A stretch of DNA of 64,000 nucleotides from Panacagrimonas sp046594215 (GTDB lineage: Bacteria; Pseudomonadota; Gammaproteobacteria; Nevskiales; Nevskiaceae). The notes beneath the pieces were generated by a model. It was given only the letters and a program-made list of their open reading frames with translations, searched no databases and was not told where the DNA came from. A program made the translations under genes and the position numbers. This document shows positions 61,383 through 64,000 of this stretch, piece after piece. Location: NCBI GenBank assembly GCA_046594215.1, contig JBKJPX010000044.1:16786-80785 (forward strand), read 5' to 3'. How positions within the stretch are numbered: position 1 is the first letter of the stretch; each line of letters begins with the position of its first letter.

Positions 61383-61453
61383 TGGATTTTGCTCACCGAT
61401 CTGCACGATCGTTGCGAACGTCCATCGCGCGCCGTCGAAAGTCGCGGGGAACA

Positions 61454-62977
61454 CTACGCAGCTTCCGTTTTCGGCCGCGGAAGACGTTCCTTCAGGCGTT
61501 CGCGAGCGCCGGGCTCGGTCACCAGGAGGTCGACGAGCAGGTAGGCCACCCCATCGCGATAGGCCAGTATCGTGAGCATCGCGAGCAACCCGAGGATCGC
61601 CAGCAGCGGCGCCAGGAACAGCAGGACCAGGGCCACGACACCCTGGACGGGCTTGAGCTGGCGAACCCGGGCCTGCACGATCGCCTTGACCAGATCCGCC
61701 AATTCCTCGCCCCGTTGCTGTCGTTTCGACTGGGAATAGGCGGTTGTCGTCACCAGGTTGCGCGCGACCGGCCTCTGTGACGCGATGCCCGAACGCGCGC
61801 TTCCCGGATTTTTAGCGCCGGTCGCACGAGCGGCATAGGCAGGTGCGGGCCGTAACGCGTATCGCGAGGGATCGAACGTCGTCGGCATTGGATCGCGCTC
61901 CGAGTCGTTCGCACCCCTCAACAGCGCGCGCAGGATCGGCACCAGCACCGGCGCGAGCAGGCCAGCGAGCGCGGCCAAGGCCGCCAGCGCGAGGAACCCG
62001 GTGGCCAGCCACAGGGCCACGCCGCCGCCCAGGCCTGCCACGACCATCGCCGCCACGAACGCGCGACCCCACAGCAGCAGCGCCGCAAAGGCCAGGAGGC
62101 CCGCGAAGGCGTACGCGGCGCCGATGCTCACGGGATGGAGCGAGGGCTCGCCGCGCTCGCCGCGCATCTGCAGCAGCATCGCGGGCACGATCTTGAAAAG
62201 CCGTGAAGCCTGGTCGCCCGCCTCACCAAACCAGGCACCGAGGCCGGAAAAGGGTCCGTTCGAAAAATTGCCGATCAGGCGCGAGACTTCTTGGGGCAGG
62301 TTTTCGACCCAGGGCGGCATGTCCATCGGTGGCTCGATCGAGACCTGCGCCTCACCGTCGGTGTCGGCGCTGGCGGCGGCCTCTGAGTCTTCCCCGCTGG
62401 CCGGTTCCGCGGTCGCCTCCTCCGTTGCCGAATCTTCGGCGCCCGTATCAGCGTGCGGCGTCTCGCTCGAGGCCGCATCGGGCGAAGGAAATCCCGCGTC
62501 GCCACCATCGAGCACCGCCATCATGCGTTCAACGCCCTGCCGAATGCCCGCGCCCGCTTCTCCCTGTGCGAACTGAGGCACCACCCAGCGCGACAGGATG
62601 TCCGACTGCGCCTCGCCATCGAGCCGCTCGCCAAGCGGGCCTGCGACCCGGATAACGATATAGCCGTCAGCCGACCAGAGCAGCAGCGCACCGCCCTTGT
62701 CCGGGCTGTCCATCTTCCAGGCACGCATCACGCGATCGCCGAAGGCTTCGAGTTCCTCGTCGGGCGTGGACGGCACCATGAGCACCGACAGCTTGCGTCC
62801 CGTAGTCACCTCATACTTGCCGAGCAGCACCTGCGTCCTGGCCGTCTCGGCCGGTCCGATCAGATTCGTCAGATCCGTCACGTATCCCGTGGGGTTCGGC
62901 ACGGGCGAGAGGGCCCAGGTCGCGGACACGACCAGCAACAGCATTCCGGCGAGGATTCCGTTCAGTGCGTGACGCAT
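61454..62977 (-). CDS. TPM-domain (YgcG-type) membrane protein
   Basis: 507 residues. A signal peptide (to about ATWA) precedes a TPM_phosphatase domain at about 25-155 (GYVTDLTNLIGPAETARTQV, YIVIRVAGPLGERLDGEAQS). Next is an acidic Ala/Glu/Asp/Ser-rich linker (about 160-215), then several hydrophobic helices (280-345: GLLAFAALLLWGRAFVAAMV) and another hydrophobic pair near 445-490. TPM proteins are envelope proteins of uncertain activity, linked to photosystem repair in plants. Its place between tuf and rpsJ is unusual. Confidence 0.83.
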   Translation of the reverse strand: MRHALNGILAGMLLLVVSATWALSPVPNPTGYVTDLTNLIGPAETARTQVLLGKYEVTTGRKLSVLMVPSTPDEELEAFGDRVMRAWKMDSPDKGGALLLWSADGYIVIRVAGPLGERLDGEAQSDILSRWVVPQFAQGEAGAGIRQGVERMMAVLDGGDAGFPSPDAASSETPHADTGAEDSATEEATAEPASGEDSEAAASADTDGEAQVSIEPPMDMPPWVENLPQEVSRLIGNFSNGPFSGLGAWFGEAGDQASRLFKIVPAMLLQMRGERGEPSLHPVSIGAAYAFAGLLAFAALLLWGRAFVAAMVVAGLGGGVALWLATGFLALAALAALAGLLAPVLVPILRALLRGANDSERDPMPTTFDPSRYALRPAPAYAARATGAKNPGSARSGIASQRPVARNLVTTTAYSQSKRQQRGEELADLVKAIVQARVRQLKPVQGVVALVLLFLAPLLAILGLLAMLTILAYRDGVAYLLVDLLVTEPGARERLKERLPRPKTEAA

Positions 62978-63022
62978 TTGAAAAACTCCGTGTTCGGCCG
63001 ATCGTACCCGCAGGAAGCACCG

Positions 63023-63766
63023 TCAGTGCGCGAGGCCGGGGCGACCCACGAGGTCGAACGTGACACCGATCTCGTCCTGGACCGACATCAGGCCGCCCAG
63101 CACGGAAAACGGCTCCATGCCGAAGTCGGTCTGACGCAAGACGAACTCACCAGAGGCGCGGAGGCCCTCGGCGGTACGCGCGATCCGGACCATCACCGGC
63201 TGCACGTGCGTGGCGCCCTTGATCGTGACGTCGACGTCGACGATCAGGACCGGCCAGTCACCGGCGACAGCCCGGGAATGCAGTTCCATGGTCGGGAACT
63301 GCGCGGCGTCGAGCACCTTCGGGCCCAGCATGTTCCGCCGCGTGCCCTCGATGTCCAATTCCGACCGCGCTGATGCGAAACTGCCGCCCGTCTGCTCGCG
63401 CCACGCCGGCTCGTCCACCTTCAAGGCGTCTACCGGCACGCGCAGATCGAAGCGCGAATCGCGCGGCTGGGACGGATCGAGCCGCACGTAGCCCTCGAAC
63501 TGTGAAACGCCGAGCACGTGGTTGTGGCCGGCCTTCGCCGCCTTGCCCCCCCGGAACACGTAGAGACGAACCGACGAGGACGCGGGATCGAGCGTGTAGA
63601 CCTCGCCCGTCGCCGCGCCCGATTCGAGATAGGGCTGGCGCAGATCGGACAGCGTCGGCGGTGCAGGGGCCGCAACCGCCGGCTGCGGCGCCGGCGTCTG
63701 GCAACTCGTCACCAGCAGGCTGGCAACGAAGAGGGTCAGGACGGTCGGTCGCGCGCGGCGGAGCAT
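63023..63766 (-). CDS. YceI-family lipoprotein
   Basis: 247 residues. Lipobox LLVTSC gives a lipid anchor. After a Pro/Ala linker the YceI fold appears: YTLDPASSSVRLYVFRGGKA, GHNHVLGVSQFEGYVRLDP and VDVTIKGATHVQPVMVRIAR, ending in the typical GVTFDLVGR-like strand. YceI proteins are lipocalin-like and bind isoprenoid or long-chain lipids in the periplasm. It lies 45 bases upstream of the TPM gene on the same strand; both separate tuf from rpsJ. Confidence 0.87.
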   Translation of the reverse strand: MLRRARPTVLTLFVASLLVTSCQTPAPQPAVAAPAPPTLSDLRQPYLESGAATGEVYTLDPASSSVRLYVFRGGKAAKAGHNHVLGVSQFEGYVRLDPSQPRDSRFDLRVPVDALKVDEPAWREQTGGSFASARSELDIEGTRRNMLGPKVLDAAQFPTMELHSRAVAGDWPVLIVDVDVTIKGATHVQPVMVRIARTAEGLRASGEFVLRQTDFGMEPFSVLGGLMSVQDEIGVTFDLVGRPGLAH

Positions 63767-63828
63767 GTCGCCATTCTAGGGCGCAAAGCCGGGTCTCGAT
63801 CCCTGGCCTTCGCCGGGCTGCGCCCACG

Positions 63829-63861
63829 AAAAAGGGCGCGAGCTTTCGCTCGCGCCCTTTT
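63829..63861 (-). terminator. Intrinsic terminator of tuf
   Basis: A 10-bp stem GGGCGCGAGC / GCTCGCGCCC (63834-63857) with a 4-base loop. On the minus strand it is followed by TTTTT (63833-63829), 22 bases past the tuf stop. A matching T-run on the other strand makes it bidirectional. Confidence 0.9.
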
Positions 63862-63879
63862 CGATGAAGCTCGTTGCGC

Positions 63880-64000
63880 TTACGCCAGGATCTTGGTGAC
63901 GACGCCTGCGCCGACGGTACGACCCCCTTCACGGATGGCGAAGCGGACCTGCTCCTCCATCGCGATCGGGTTGATCAGCTCCACCGTCACCTTCACGTTG
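63880..64000 (-). CDS. tuf: Elongation factor Tu, C-terminal end (cut by window)
   Basis: Only the last 39 residues are in the window: NVKVTVELINPIAMEEQ, RFAIREGGRTVGAGVV and the terminal TKILA. This is the invariant end of domain III of EF-Tu, the GTPase that delivers aminoacyl-tRNA. The rest lies beyond the right edge, presumably in the str operon. Confidence 0.96.
   Translation of the reverse strand, partial: NVKVTVELINPIAMEEQVRFAIREGGRTVGAGVVTKILA

Noticed and set aside
1..64000. tRNA, rRNA, CRISPR, insertion sequence or prophage
   Set aside because: No cloverleaf, rRNA core, regularly spaced repeats, transposase or phage structural gene was found by eye; weak tRNA-like matches could still be missed without covariance search.

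Overview
The window is high-GC, gene-dense chromosomal DNA from a gammaproteobacterium. The gene families and their order fit the Xanthomonadales/Lysobacterales or a close relative: a split proton-translocating transhydrogenase, a DesT-type regulator beside a ferredoxin-reductase/desaturase pair, an anmK/M23 peptidase block divergent from tyrS, an ECF sigma/Ser-Thr kinase locus, and the S10-spc-alpha ribosomal region. The genus cannot be read from the sequence. No tRNA, rRNA, CRISPR array, insertion sequence or prophage was seen.

Left part (1-11.7 kb): the 3' end of an EnvC-like amidase activator, DUF1329 and DUF4124 envelope proteins, an SDR-type nucleotide-sugar epimerase-like protein, MscL, an unknown membrane protein, the three-gene pntAA-pntAB-pntB operon closed by a clear terminator, and manC-manB for GDP-mannose supply.

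11.7-32 kb: a FadL-type porin; a fatty-acid desaturation module (regulator, reductase, desaturase) with a perfect palindrome at its control region and a UUCG terminator; MoxR ATPase plus GST; a second TetR regulator; a DUF3336 patatin; small membrane proteins; an MltD-like transglycosylase; proline iminopeptidase; a radical-SAM/UdgX DNA-repair pair; and an RND permease with a YCF48-like partner.

32-40.8 kb: glnK-amtB, with a recognisable sigma54 promoter and NtrC-type sites upstream, then priA (DnaA box just before its start), anmK, an M23 peptidase and tyrS.

40.8-45.4 kb is the most unusual part. A receptor-like Ser/Thr kinase with a TPR sensor lies divergent to a decayed ECF sigma factor. 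Downstream of the kinase are a tiny exported protein with period-5 N-x-L/I repeats and a frameshifted exported cysteine-containing protein. It looks like a signalling/secretion island that is being lost.

45.5-64 kb: aroG-type DAHP synthase, a PCuAC copper chaperone, then 28 consecutive minus-strand genes from rpsJ to rplQ (including secY and rpoA). Two envelope genes (TPM-domain and YceI-like) sit between tuf, cut by the window end, and rpsJ. The S10 operon has its own strong sigma70 promoter in front of rpsJ.
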